DNA from: Eubacteriales bacterium | Lineage (GTDB): Bacteria; Bacillota; Clostridia; Christensenellales; CAG-138 | Assembly: GCA_028694155.1 (NCBI GenBank) | Contig: JAQUTY010000010.1 | Location: 1 to 64,000, forward strand | Length of the DNA: 64,000 nucleotides | Direction of reading: 5' to 3' | The notes under the pieces: generated by a model | Told to the model about the DNA's origin: nothing | The model's input: the letters and a program-made list of their open reading frames with translations, nothing else | The model's database searches: none | Shown: positions 25,134 through 34,153 of the stretch, one piece after another | How positions within the stretch are numbered: the first letter of the stretch is position 1 | Layout of the letters: each line of letters opens with the position of its first letter | Translations under genes and position numbers: made by a program

Positions 25134-26088
25134 ATGAAAAAGATGCTCTGTATCATGCTAACCTTGGTCTTGCTTGCCGTTTTTCTGCCAAGCATGAGCG
25201 AAACGCCCTCACCGAAGGCGACTACGAATACACCGTAACCAACGGCGAAGCCACGATTACGGGCTACACGGGCAGCGGTGGTGACATCACCATTCCATCA
25301 ACCCTTGGCGGAAGCCCCGTTACGACCATCGGGGACTGGGCGTTCGAAAATTGCTCCTCCCTCACAAGCGTAACGATAGGGGTCAGCGTCACGACCATCG
25401 GGGATGGGCATTCGAGTGTTGCTACTCTCTCGCAAGCGTAACGATAGGGAACAGTGTCACGTCCATCGGGGACAGTGCGTTCGATAGTTGCTCCTCCCTC
25501 ACAAGCGCTGTGTTTATGGGCGCACCGCCGACCGAAATTGGAGAGAGGTTTTTCGATAACTGTGCTCCAGAATTTACCATCTTCTATCCCGCCGCTTGCG
25601 CTTCCTCATGGGCGCCCAACGGCGAAACAACATGGAACGGGTACCCGATAAAGCCGTTCGAGCTGCCCCAAGGCTCATTCACGGTCACGGATGAGGGCGG
25701 AGCGACAAAAACACAGCCCATCATGTCGGATATGGAAAGCGGATTTCTCTTTAACATTCCGGCAGGAACGACCGCCGAGCAGCTTGCAAGCGCAATAGGC
25801 GCAACGGATATAGGTGTCATGGGCAAACTGAAAACCGGGGATGTTATCAGCTACTGCGGAATGGAACTCACCATCGCCATCGCAGGCGATGTGGACTGCG
25901 ATGCACAGATTACGGCAGCGGACGCATCAAAGATACTGCGAGCGATTGTGAAGCTGGAGGAGCTGAACGACATTCAATCCATCGCTGCCAACACACAGAA
26001 CGCTGCGGAGTATACAGCATCCGATGCCGCAAAGATACTGCGCTGGATAGTCAAGTACGAATTCACCATTGGGATAATATGCGATTGA
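25134..26088 (+). pseudogene. LRR/dockerin protein gene broken by two frameshifts
   Basis: The gene has a good promoter, AGGAGG and a signal peptide (MKKMLCIMLTLVLLAVFLPSM), but the frame shifts near 25198-25202. After it the sequence continues as ALTEGDYEYTVTNGEATIT and LRR_5 repeats. A second shift near 25401-25408 (a GGGG run one base short) is followed by FECCYSLASVTIG, more repeats, the WAPNGETTW linker and two dockerin repeats ending at TGA 26086-26088. One inserted base at each site restores a single open frame of about 318 codons. Both breaks lie in or near short homopolymers, so assembly error or phase variation cannot be excluded. It is a paralogue of the gene at 17.5-19.5 kb. Confidence 0.82.
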
Positions 26089-26117
26089 GGCGGCAAGTGT
26101 ATAACTAAGTTGAAAGT

Positions 26118-26148
26118 CTTTGACAGCATGACGGTCAAAGGCTTTTAT
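26118..26148 (+). terminator. Terminator of the LRR/dockerin pseudogene
   Basis: CTTTGAC, a nine-base loop and GTCAAAG are followed by GCTTTTATTG on the plus strand. It lies 30 bases after the TGA and before the convergent rluB-like gene. Confidence 0.65.
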
Positions 26149-26155
26149 TGTTGCG

Positions 26156-26872
26156 TTAGTGGACGTCGCCCATCAGTTTTTGAATTTCATCGTCCGTTAG
26201 GTAACGCCATTGCCCACTCTTTAATTCGCCGATGCTGAGGGGGCCGTACTGTTCACGCTTTAGGCGCAGGGTCTTGTGTCCTACTGCCTCCAGCATACGG
26301 CGGACTTGTCGATTCTTGCCCTCGTGAATGGTGATTGAAAAGGCGGTGTTGCCTCCGTCCTTGGTTGGATAAATGTCGAACACTCTGGCAGGAGCCGTCA
26401 TGCCGTCCTCAAGATTGACGCCGTTAGTAAGCTGCGCTATCGAGCCTGCACCCAGCTTTCCGTCACAGATAACTCTGTAAGTCTTTTTTACGCCGTATCG
26501 TGGGTGCATCATTCTGTTGGCAAGCTCGCCATCGTTGGTCATAAGTATAAGTCCCTCGGAATTGAGGTCAAGTCTGCCAACGTTATACATGCGCTCAGGA
26601 ATATCCTTGACGTACTCCTGCACCGTCCTGCGTCCCTCCGGATCAGAGGACGTGCAAACCACCCCTCGTGGCTTATACAGCAGTATCACTATCTTGCGGT
26701 TTTGCAGCTTGAGCTGCTTGCCGTCAAGCTCAACAACGTCCATATTCTCGTCAACCGACATACCCAACTGCGCCACAATTCCGTTGACCACGACCCTCCC
26801 GTTAATAATCATTTGTTCGCTGGCTCGCCTCGATGCGACCCCTGCTTCCGCCATAAATTTTTGTAGGCGCAT
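26156..26872 (-). CDS. RluB/RsuA-family rRNA pseudouridine synthase
   Basis: A 238-residue enzyme with an N-terminal S4 RNA-binding domain (MRLQKFMAEAGVASRRASEQMI) and a catalytic domain. The active-site Asp lies in VGRLDLNSEGLILMTNDGELANR, and the RQVRRMLEAVGHKTLRLKR motif is present. It probably modifies 23S rRNA, as RluB does, but RsuA-type specificity cannot be excluded. It is the last gene of the ytfI-ytfJ-dacF-rluB cluster, a usual Clostridia arrangement. Confidence 0.92.
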   Translation of the reverse strand: MRLQKFMAEAGVASRRASEQMIINGRVVVNGIVAQLGMSVDENMDVVELDGKQLKLQNRKIVILLYKPRGVVCTSSDPEGRRTVQEYVKDIPERMYNVGRLDLNSEGLILMTNDGELANRMMHPRYGVKKTYRVICDGKLGAGSIAQLTNGVNLEDGMTAPARVFDIYPTKDGGNTAFSITIHEGKNRQVRRMLEAVGHKTLRLKREQYGPLSIGELKSGQWRYLTDDEIQKLMGDVH

Positions 26873-26885
26873 GGCCCCCTCATTT

Positions 26886-27998
26886 CTATGCCGACAACCA
26901 CCCGAAGAATATCTGTGACAGATAATACATCAAATCGTATTCCTGCGCACTCTCTACCGCAATCAAATCATAAGTTCCCACATATTCGCCGTTGACCTGC
27001 GCCGATATGCTGCCCATAATCGAACCCGCCATCACAGGTGCTTGAGTGTACTCCACGGTCTGATGAGTGATATTCACGTTGTCATCACCATTTATCTTTA
27101 TCGGGTACAGTATACTATGTTCTGGTGAAACTGCCAAATGTTTTTTTTCGCTGTTCTTAACCGGAACAAAGAACGATGTAGTTTCTGCATCAACTAACGC
27201 TGCCATTTCATAGTTTTCAAAGCCATAGTCCATGATGCTTTTTGCAGCATTCCACATATCAGGACAGCTCAGAACCGCCCCAACAACCTGCATTCCATCA
27301 CGCTTTGCAGCAAATACCAAGCATTTTCCCGACTTTGTTGTGTATCCGGTCTTGACGCCGTTGCCCCCCTCGTATTCCCAAAGAAGACGGTTCTTGTTTT
27401 TAAGCGTCCTATCCGTGTTTCCTGTTGTGGTCTGGTGGTAGTTGGTGCTAACAATTTCCCTAAATTCGGGCATTTGCATTGCATAAGCGCCGATGAGAGC
27501 CATATCTCTTGCAGATGAATAATGATTATCATTATGCAATCCGTTTGGAGTTACAAAGTTGGTATTTTGGCATCCGATCTGCACTGCTTTTGTGTTCATA
27601 AGCTCCACAAATGATTCAACGTCACCTGCAACATGAATGGCGATTGCAACTGCTGCATCATTGCCCGAAGTGAGCATCAATCCGTACATCAAATCCCTCA
27701 TGCAAAGCGTCTCTCCGTAGCCTAAATACATGCTTGAGCCCTCAACGCCCACCGCCCTGTCATCAATCTTTACCATTTCATCAAGGCTGCAGTTTTCAAG
27801 GGTCAACAGTGCTGTCATCACCTTGGTGGTGCTCGCCATTGGAAGGCGTTTGTCTGCATTTTTCTCATACAAAACTCGCCCTGTCGAAGCCTCTATTAGG
27901 CAGGCGCCCGCAGTATATACATCCGTCTGGGCATCTGCATTGATCGGCAAAAAATTCAACAAAAGCAGAAGGATCAATATGCCCACAAGTCGCTTCAT
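26886..27998 (-). CDS. dacF: D-alanyl-D-alanine carboxypeptidase (DacF/PBP5 type)
   Basis: A 370-residue serine carboxypeptidase with a signal peptide (residues 1-23). The catalytic triad motifs are S56-TTK-59, SGN in LTSGNDAAVA and KTG in GVKTGYTTKSG. A C-terminal beta-rich domain follows. It trims peptidoglycan stem peptides and is probably membrane anchored through its C-terminal helix. Neighbouring ytfJ points to the sporulation-associated dacF group. It overlaps the ytfJ stop by four bases. The exact paralogue (DacF, DacB or DacA) is inferred from neighbours. Confidence 0.88.
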   Translation of the reverse strand: MKRLVGILILLLLLNFLPINADAQTDVYTAGACLIEASTGRVLYEKNADKRLPMASTTKVMTALLTLENCSLDEMVKIDDRAVGVEGSSMYLGYGETLCMRDLMYGLMLTSGNDAAVAIAIHVAGDVESFVELMNTKAVQIGCQNTNFVTPNGLHNDNHYSSARDMALIGAYAMQMPEFREIVSTNYHQTTTGNTDRTLKNKNRLLWEYEGGNGVKTGYTTKSGKCLVFAAKRDGMQVVGAVLSCPDMWNAAKSIMDYGFENYEMAALVDAETTSFFVPVKNSEKKHLAVSPEHSILYPIKINGDDNVNITHQTVEYTQAPVMAGSIMGSISAQVNGEYVGTYDLIAVESAQEYDLMYYLSQIFFGWLSA

Positions 27999-28405
27999 TG
28001 CTGGGCTTCCTCTGTTTTCTTTTGGGAATAGGATTGCAGCGTCTGCCGAATCTCGGACACGACCTGCGGTATCAACTCAACAAGCCTGTCCAATGTGTTG
28101 TCATACTCTGCAGGAAGCACCGATGCTTGACCAGCCTTAACGCACAAAAAAGCCTTTGGAGTGATGGACACTCCTGCCACAGAAGTCCCCAAAAATGGAA
28201 GGTTTTCAGCCTCGGATAGCGATTTTTGTACTTTGGAGGGCGAGTACTCTCCACCGCCTGCCAAAAAGCCGAACGACACCTTGGACACGGGTATAACAAG
28301 TGAGTTGCCCTCGGCATACACGGGCGCTCCCACTATCGTATTTACATCTACGATTTGTTTAAGCTGAGACATTGTTGTCTGGATTATCGATTCTACGGGG
28401 TGCAT
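27995..28405 (-). CDS. ytfJ: Sporulation protein YtfJ (GerW family)
   Basis: A protein of about 136 residues with the GerW/YtfJ core: VNTIVGAPVYAEGNSLVIPVSKVSFGFLAGGGEY and an AFLCVKAGQASVLP segment. YtfJ in Bacillus is a forespore-expressed germination-related protein, so this cluster supports a spore-forming ancestry. The ATG at 28405 is preceded by AGAGG. The longer frame to 28447 starts inside the upstream gene. It overlaps the DUF2953 gene by 47 bases and dacF by four. Confidence 0.92.
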   Translation of the reverse strand: MHPVESIIQTTMSQLKQIVDVNTIVGAPVYAEGNSLVIPVSKVSFGFLAGGGEYSPSKVQKSLSEAENLPFLGTSVAGVSITPKAFLCVKAGQASVLPAEYDNTLDRLVELIPQVVSEIRQTLQSYSQKKTEEAQQ

Positions 28406-28925
28406 AATTTTTTCCTCTTTTCTTAATCTTTTTAATAATATTTGCAAGATTTGAGGTAAAAATACAATTTATCTTGATACGCAAAATGTTTTTGTCAAAG
28501 ACTGCCACGGGACAGACAGCGCAGTTGATCGACAATGCTTCCGTTACCGTCTGGGTCAAGACTGTAAGCGCGCCCAAGGTGTATACGGTCAATGCTGCAT
28601 CGTCCTTTATACCAACCGTGTATTGTACATTGAAGTTTGTTTGGCGCAATAGGGGCAATATTTGAATGGAGTAATTTTGCTTTTTTTTAAGTTTTCTTGG
28701 TTTTTTCTTTTTTTTACTGATTATCTCAAAGTGTACATACGGCGGTTCGAGCAAGGTAAAACGGAATTCTTGCCGTATCAGAGTTATTCCCAAAAGCATC
28801 ACGGCGAACTCACCTCGCGATGTACCCAAGCTAAATATTCCCTCAGCCTTCGCTTGGACAGGAGCAAGCAAAGCCAGCAGAATAATGATGAGCAAAATTT
28901 CCACAATAATCAGCAATGTGAGCAT
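28359..28925 (-). CDS. DUF2953 (YtfI-like) protein
   Basis: A 188-residue protein with a strongly hydrophobic N-terminal helix (LLIIVEILLIIILLALLAP), a Lys-rich linker and a C-terminal domain matching the DUF2953/YtfI group that always precedes ytfJ. Function is unknown, and a sporulation role is inferred from the pairing. The ribosome binding site is weak. The coding sequence is unusually A/T-rich around the Lys-rich linker. Confidence 0.72.
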   Translation of the reverse strand: MLTLLIIVEILLIIILLALLAPVQAKAEGIFSLGTSRGEFAVMLLGITLIRQEFRFTLLEPPYVHFEIISKKKKKPRKLKKKQNYSIQILPLLRQTNFNVQYTVGIKDDAALTVYTLGALTVLTQTVTEALSINCAVCPVAVFDKNILRIKINCIFTSNLANIIKKIKKRGKNYAPRRIDNPDNNVSA

Positions 28926-28943
28926 AAAGCTATTCTATCCAAA

Positions 28944-28976
28944 AAATAAAAAAAGCACTCCCGAAGAAGTGCTTTT
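28944..28976 (-). terminator. Terminator of the nucleoside transporter operon
   Basis: The minus strand reads AAAAGCACT, a loop and AGTGCTTTTTTT. It lies 13 bases after the second permease stop. Confidence 0.85.
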
Positions 28977-28988
28977 GGATAGTACAGG

Positions 28989-29993
28989 TTATCTGGAGCC
29001 CTTGTCGTAGGGAATGCCCTCCGCCTTCGGCGCTCTGGATTTTTTGGAAGTCAATACCAAAACTACCATAGTGATGATGTAGGGGAGCATTGGCCACAGA
29101 TAGGTGCTGGTTCCTTCGAGTCCCTTAAACTGAGGCATGAAGGGGATGCTTGACGCATAGGCACCGATAACTTTGAAGAATGCAAAGAACAGTGCTGCGC
29201 CCAAGATGCTCCATGGTTTCCAGTTACCAAATATCATAACCGCTAATGCCAAGAAGCCGTAGCCTGCTACTGTTGACTGAAAGCCCGAACCTGCTGCCAA
29301 CGTGAATGCCAGACCGCCGATACCACCCAGGAATCCGGAAATCAGAACGCCGCAGTAACGCATCTTATAGACGTTAATACCAACTGAGTCAGCTGCCTGC
29401 GGATGCTCGCCACATGCTCTGAGGCGAAGTCCGAACTTGGTCTTATATAGCAGGATGACAGCCACCGCAAACAGAGCAATCGCAATGATAGTGGTCAGAT
29501 ACAGGTTCTTGAACAGGAAGTTCTGAATGAAGTTATCTGCTTTTTCAATGCCGAAATTGTCTTGCGTAATCCTCGCCCATGTGGGAATGAGAATTGTCGT
29601 CTGTCCTTGTCCTTGAACAACCCAAGTAAGAACGATAGCAAAAGCGGGTGCCAGCATGTTCAAAGCTGTGCCGCCGATGGTCTGATCAGCTTTTAGGTTG
29701 ATGGATGCAAACGCCAGCAGCAAGGAGAATACCATGCCGCATGCGGCCGAAAACAATATGGTAATCAGCATTGCCAACTGCGAGCCCATCGCACCGGCTT
29801 CAACCGAAGGCTTGAGCCATACCATCATCAGGCAACCCATCAAAGCGCCGATAATCATTATGCCTTCAAGCGCAATGTTGATGATGCCTGAACGTTCTGA
29901 GAACATACCGCCCAAAGCGACCAGTACAAGAGGAACTGCAAAAATAATTGTTGAGCTGAGAATATCAGCAATAATATTTAATGCTTCGTTCAT
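28989..29993 (-). CDS. BMP-type nucleoside ABC transporter permease (second)
   Basis: A 334-residue permease with eight to ten hydrophobic helices of the BPD_transp_2 family. Conserved segments are SERSGIINIALEGIMIIGA, GEHPQAADSVGINVYKMRY and the ISGFLGGIGG turn. The pair of permeases with one ATPase and a BMP lipoprotein is the architecture of purine-nucleoside importers such as the Bacillus NupNOPQ (YufN-Q) system. It ends the operon and overlaps the other permease by four bases. Confidence 0.9.
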   Translation of the reverse strand: MNEALNIIADILSSTIIFAVPLVLVALGGMFSERSGIINIALEGIMIIGALMGCLMMVWLKPSVEAGAMGSQLAMLITILFSAACGMVFSLLLAFASINLKADQTIGGTALNMLAPAFAIVLTWVVQGQGQTTILIPTWARITQDNFGIEKADNFIQNFLFKNLYLTTIIAIALFAVAVILLYKTKFGLRLRACGEHPQAADSVGINVYKMRYCGVLISGFLGGIGGLAFTLAAGSGFQSTVAGYGFLALAVMIFGNWKPWSILGAALFFAFFKVIGAYASSIPFMPQFKGLEGTSTYLWPMLPYIITMVVLVLTSKKSRAPKAEGIPYDKGSR

Positions 29994-31237
29994 TCTGCTT
30001 TATCCTCACTTTCCTCGGAATTTTCTTCGACAGGAACGGTCTCGCCCTCTACCGTGGGAGGAAGTATGCCCGCGCCTTCATTTGCCTTAAGTTCCGCTTC
30101 TTTCTGCTGTTCTGCCGCTGCTTCTGCCTCAACTGCCTTATCATCGTTGACGTTAGTCTTGTCGGTCTTGATGAATCTACCAAGAATTGTCTTGGTAAGC
30201 AGAGCAAATGCGCTCAGGTAGATGATTACTGCTATGATAATATCGATCATCTCTTTTGCAAACACGGGTTGCAGCGATTCGCCGCCGACCTGAATGTATG
30301 AGATGAACAAAGCAGAGAATATCGTTCCGATTGGATTCGACGTGGCTAGCAATGCAACGGAGATACCGTTGAATCCCATGGGAAGAAGAACCTTCTGAAT
30401 GTTGTAAGCTGCGGTGCCGGACAAGTAGTAGAGTCCGCCGCCAACGCCCGCCATCGCTCCTGCGATGACCATGGAAAGCACTATGTTGCGCTTTGCATTG
30501 ATGCCTGCATAGATACTTGCATTCTTATTGTTGCCACAAGCCTTAAGTTCATAGCCAAAGGTTGTGCGGTTCAGAACTACCCAAAGAACAACTGCAAATA
30601 GAATGGCAATAAATATGCTGATGTTCATGTAATTGGAATCGAACAGCTTATCCAGTCCAGCCTTGGGAATGATTGCACTGGGATTAGCATAACTTAAATC
30701 CGCAGTACGATCCTTGATTGGGCTGTTGACCCATGCCGGAGGCAGCATAATCAGCTTGCCGGCAGCATTCTTTATGTTCATCAAAGAAAGGTTGACGGCA
30801 AACATTCCAATCCAGTTGAGCATTATTGAAGTAATAACCTCGTTAACGTTGAACAATGCCTTAAATAAACCAGGGAAGAAGCCCCAAATGCCTCCTGCTA
30901 CCATTGCTGCAATCAAGCAGACCCACCACGGCATCTGGAAGATGATCGCAAAGATCAACGCTGCAAATGCGCCTACGGTGTACTGACCAGAAGCTCCAAT
31001 GTTGAACAGACCAGTTTTGAATGCAAATGCTACGGAAAGACCTGTCATAACCAGCGGGGCGGCCTGATAGAGCACCTTTGCAAGTTTTGCAGACGAGGAT
31101 ACTCCCGCAGTCAACAATTCTCCGAACTTACTGAATGCAGCTCCGCTATTGACTAACAGCAACAGCAGCAATCCAAACAACAGTCCTACCAGAATGGAGA
31201 TGACTGATGATAATACACTGATTATTCCTTTTCTCAT
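29990..31237 (-). CDS. BMP-type nucleoside ABC transporter permease (first)
   Basis: A 415-residue BPD_transp_2 permease with about ten helices, the LFNIGASGQYTVGAFAAL motif and the interface ACGNNKNASIYAGINAKRNI. A C-terminal acidic cytoplasmic tail of about 55 residues (rich in Glu and Ala) is longer than usual. With its partner permease it should form the heteromeric nucleoside channel. It overlaps both neighbours by four bases, so the three genes are tightly coupled. Confidence 0.9.
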   Translation of the reverse strand: MRKGIISVLSSVISILVGLLFGLLLLLLVNSGAAFSKFGELLTAGVSSSAKLAKVLYQAAPLVMTGLSVAFAFKTGLFNIGASGQYTVGAFAALIFAIIFQMPWWVCLIAAMVAGGIWGFFPGLFKALFNVNEVITSIMLNWIGMFAVNLSLMNIKNAAGKLIMLPPAWVNSPIKDRTADLSYANPSAIIPKAGLDKLFDSNYMNISIFIAILFAVVLWVVLNRTTFGYELKACGNNKNASIYAGINAKRNIVLSMVIAGAMAGVGGGLYYLSGTAAYNIQKVLLPMGFNGISVALLATSNPIGTIFSALFISYIQVGGESLQPVFAKEMIDIIIAVIIYLSAFALLTKTILGRFIKTDKTNVNDDKAVEAEAAAEQQKEAELKANEGAGILPPTVEGETVPVEENSEESEDKAE

Positions 31238-32793
31238 GCCTGTGCCACCTCACTCTCCTCGGTTATTGCTTTTTCTTGACGCTTTGCGCCTGCCATGTAC
31301 AGACCAAGTTCCTGAACCGTGACCTTCTTGGGGTCAAACTCGCCAACAATTTCGCCCTCATACATGACCAATATCCTATCGGGTACGCTCATGACCTCTT
31401 CAAGCTCTAAGGATACCAGCAGAACTGCTCTTCCTGCGTCACGCTGTGCAACCAACTGTTTGTGGATATACTCGATGGCACCTACATCCAAGCCTCTGGT
31501 AGGCTGAACCGCTACTAGCAGCTCCGGATCTTTGTCGATTTCACGAGCTACAATCGCCTTTTGCTGGTTGCCGCCGGACATAGACCTTGCTGATGTAATG
31601 CTGCCCTGTCCTGAACGGATATCGTATTGCTCAATTAGCTTGTTTGCATACTTGCGAACCTCTCCTCTGCGAATAAATCCGCACTTTTGGAATGCAGGTT
31701 CCCAGTAACGCTGAAGCACCAAGTTCTCCTCCAAAGAATAATCCAAAACCAATCCGTGCTTATGTCTGTCCTCCGGAATGTGGCTCATACCGAACTTGCT
31801 GCGATTGCGGATGGACGCCTTTGTAATGTCGTGCCCGCAAAGAGTTATCTTGCCATGGGACATCTTGTCAAGCCCCGTGAGTGCATGAACAAACTGAGTT
31901 TGACCATTGCCCTCAATACCCGCCAAACAGACTATCTCGCCTGCACGAACTTCGAAGCTGACATTCTTGACGGCGTTGTTGCTGTGTAGCTTTGAAGGTA
32001 CTGTAACGTCTTCAACTTTGAGTACTACGTCGCCTAAGTGTTCCTCACCCTTATCCACTTCAAACTGTACGTCACGACCAACCATCATGCGGGAAAGCTC
32101 CTCTTTGTTGGTCTCAGAAATGTTCACTGTGCCCATGTACTTGCCCTTACGAAGCACGGTGCAGCGATCGGCGACAGCCATAATCTCATTCAATTTGTGG
32201 GTGATGAAAAGAATCGATTTGCCTTCTTTTGTGAAGTTTCTCATGATTTCCATGAGTTCATCGATTTCCTGCGGAGTCAAAACGGCCGTAGGCTCGTCAA
32301 AAATCAATATTTCATTGTCACGATAGAGCATCTTGAGTATCTCAACACGCTGCTGCATACCAACGGAAATATCCTCTATCTTTGCATCGGGATCTACATG
32401 GAGTCCGTAGCGTTCGCTCAGCTCTATGACTTTCTTTCGGGCTTCTGCTTTTTGCAAAAAGCCCATCTTGTTCGGCTCTGCTCCAAGAATAATATTGTCG
32501 AGAACCGTGAATACTTCGACCAGCTTAAAGTGCTGGTGCACCATGCCAATGTTCAAAGCATTAGCATCGTTCGGATTGTGAATCTTTACAACTTCACCAT
32601 TCTTTTTGATAGTGCCCGCCTCAGGTTGATATAAACCGAACAGGACGCTCATCAAGGTGGACTTGCCGGCACCGTTCTCACCAAGCAATGCGTGGATCTC
32701 ACCCTTTTTTAGCTGAAGGGTAATATCATCATTGGCTTTGATACCGGGGAACTCTTTGGTGATGTTTAACATCTCTATGACATATTCGCTCAT
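31234..32793 (-). CDS. ABC transporter ATPase with tandem NBDs (nucleoside importer)
   Basis: A 519-residue protein with two ABC domains, as in simple-sugar and nucleoside importers. Domain 1 has Walker A GENGAGKST, signature ISVGMQQRVEI and Walker B LIFDEPTA. Domain 2 has a degenerate Walker A (GIEGNGQTQ) and the signature SGGNQQKAIVAREI. It would energise uptake through the two permeases that follow. It comes after the BMP lipoprotein gene, with a long hairpin in the spacer. Confidence 0.94.
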   Translation of the reverse strand: MSEYVIEMLNITKEFPGIKANDDITLQLKKGEIHALLGENGAGKSTLMSVLFGLYQPEAGTIKKNGEVVKIHNPNDANALNIGMVHQHFKLVEVFTVLDNIILGAEPNKMGFLQKAEARKKVIELSERYGLHVDPDAKIEDISVGMQQRVEILKMLYRDNEILIFDEPTAVLTPQEIDELMEIMRNFTKEGKSILFITHKLNEIMAVADRCTVLRKGKYMGTVNISETNKEELSRMMVGRDVQFEVDKGEEHLGDVVLKVEDVTVPSKLHSNNAVKNVSFEVRAGEIVCLAGIEGNGQTQFVHALTGLDKMSHGKITLCGHDITKASIRNRSKFGMSHIPEDRHKHGLVLDYSLEENLVLQRYWEPAFQKCGFIRRGEVRKYANKLIEQYDIRSGQGSITSARSMSGGNQQKAIVAREIDKDPELLVAVQPTRGLDVGAIEYIHKQLVAQRDAGRAVLLVSLELEEVMSVPDRILVMYEGEIVGEFDPKKVTVQELGLYMAGAKRQEKAITEESEVAQA

Positions 32794-32820
32794 ATTACGT
32801 CCCCTTTTGCTTGTTAATAA

Positions 32821-32850
32821 TGAAGAGCTAGGCCTGCGCCTAGCCCTTCA
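32821..32850 (-). promoter_or_regulatory. Intercistronic hairpin between BMP lipoprotein and ATPase
   Basis: The minus strand forms a 13-bp stem: TGAAGGGCTAGGC, loop GCAG, GCCTAGCTCTTCA, with one G-U pair. No long T-run follows, so it is more likely to stabilise the upstream lipoprotein mRNA or attenuate partly than to stop transcription completely. Binding proteins are usually needed in excess over the transporter. Confidence 0.6.
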
Positions 32851-32879
32851 AGGTTTTACCTATTTAGCTAAGTAATTGA

Positions 32880-34088
32880 TTATGCGTTGTAGTCAACTGT
32901 GATGGTTACTGTAGGCTCAACATCGGTTGCATCAGAGATGGCGATTTCGCCTGCAACTACCTTTGCAAACAGTGCCTCATACTCTGCAACTGTGAAGGTG
33001 CCGAGTCTCCAAGAGGTCTCTGCTGTGGGCAGACCAACGCAATTCTCGGCTGCGCCGAGCTTTGCTGTCAAGCCAGCATAGTCAGCTGTCCAGACGCCAT
33101 TGTTTGACCAAAGGTCTTCCAATGCCAGAACAACGGAGTTTGCCAGGCCCTTCATGGCGGAAGTGATGATGCAATCGGATTCTGCATACTGGTCAACGTC
33201 AACGCCGATGACCTTCTTGCCTGCTGCCGATGCTGCGCTCACTGCGCTCAGGTAGATGCCGCCGCCGCATGCGAAGACAACTTCTGTACCTGCGGTGTAC
33301 CAGCCAGCCATCTTTGTTACGATATCATCGGAAGGTGAGAAACCACCGCAATACCAGTAGTTGATGGAGACTTGGTCTGCAACGCCCATCTCGGTTGCTG
33401 CCAGATCTGCGCCCTGTACGAAGCCGTAGCCATAACGTACAACTGCGGGAACTGCCATGCCGCCCAAGAAGCCCAGCTTGGTGTAGCCGTCCTTAACTGC
33501 CGCATAACCTGCGAAGAAGCCAGCCTGCTCCTCCTGATACAGAATGTTATGGGTGTTAGCTGCGGTCTCATAGGTTGAGTAGTCAGCGGTGTGCGGTTCG
33601 CCATCCAAGAGGAGGAACTGCACTTCGGGATACTGATTCTGTACTGCGTAAATCGCATCTTCGAACAGATAACCCGGGCAGACAACTACGTTTGCGCCGT
33701 TTGCGATTGCTGTGCCGATTGTCTCAACACGAGCTTCGGTGGAGTCTTCAGAGGGACGATAGTAGTCATAACCTTCGCCCTGTACCATGCCCTTGCTCTC
33801 TGCAAAAGCAATGACGCCTTCCCATGTGCCCTGGTTGAAAGACTTGTCATCGATGTTACCAACGTCGGTAACCAATGCAATCTTCATTGCGGGTGCTTCC
33901 ACGGGTGCTTCTGTGGGATCTGCGGGTGCCTCTGTGGGATCTGCAGGTGCCTCTGTGGGATCTGCGGGTGCCTCTGTGGGATCTGCAGGTGCCTCTGTGG
34001 GATCAGCTTCAACATCACTTGCCTTTTTGCAGGCGACGATGGTGAAGATCATTGCAAGAATCAAAAACAGAGCAATGATTTTTTTCAT
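32880..34088 (-). CDS. BMP-family substrate-binding lipoprotein
   Basis: A 402-residue lipoprotein with signal peptide and lipobox FTIVAC (Cys20). A tandem-repeat linker (DPTEAPA, five copies) is followed by a Med/BMP domain: MKIALVTDVGNIDDKSFNQGTWEG, then VVCPGYLFEDAI, and FACGGGIYLSAVSAASAAGKKVIGVDVDQ. It should present purine nucleosides to the ABC transporter encoded just downstream. The linker probably extends the domain through the wall. It has an AGGAGG site. Confidence 0.93.
   Translation of the reverse strand: MKKIIALFLILAMIFTIVACKKASDVEADPTEAPADPTEAPADPTEAPADPTEAPADPTEAPVEAPAMKIALVTDVGNIDDKSFNQGTWEGVIAFAESKGMVQGEGYDYYRPSEDSTEARVETIGTAIANGANVVVCPGYLFEDAIYAVQNQYPEVQFLLLDGEPHTADYSTYETAANTHNILYQEEQAGFFAGYAAVKDGYTKLGFLGGMAVPAVVRYGYGFVQGADLAATEMGVADQVSINYWYCGGFSPSDDIVTKMAGWYTAGTEVVFACGGGIYLSAVSAASAAGKKVIGVDVDQYAESDCIITSAMKGLANSVVLALEDLWSNNGVWTADYAGLTAKLGAAENCVGLPTAETSWRLGTFTVAEYEALFAKVVAGEIAISDATDVEPTVTITVDYNA
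33902..34006 (-). repeat. Five 21-bp tandem repeats in the BMP lipoprotein gene
   Basis: Five in-frame copies of a 21-base unit encode DPTEAPA each. Units differ by one or two bases. It is a coding minisatellite and can change copy number by slippage, altering linker length without frameshift. Confidence 0.85.
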
Positions 34089-34153
34089 GTTTGAATAACC
34101 TCCTAAATTTTTTCCTGAATGCAGGATTTTTTTGCACGATTCCGTACATTCGC

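Noticed and set aside
33902..34006. Regular 21-bp repeats considered as a CRISPR array
   Set aside because: The repeats are contiguous with no spacers, keep the reading frame and encode DPTEAPA. They are a coding minisatellite.
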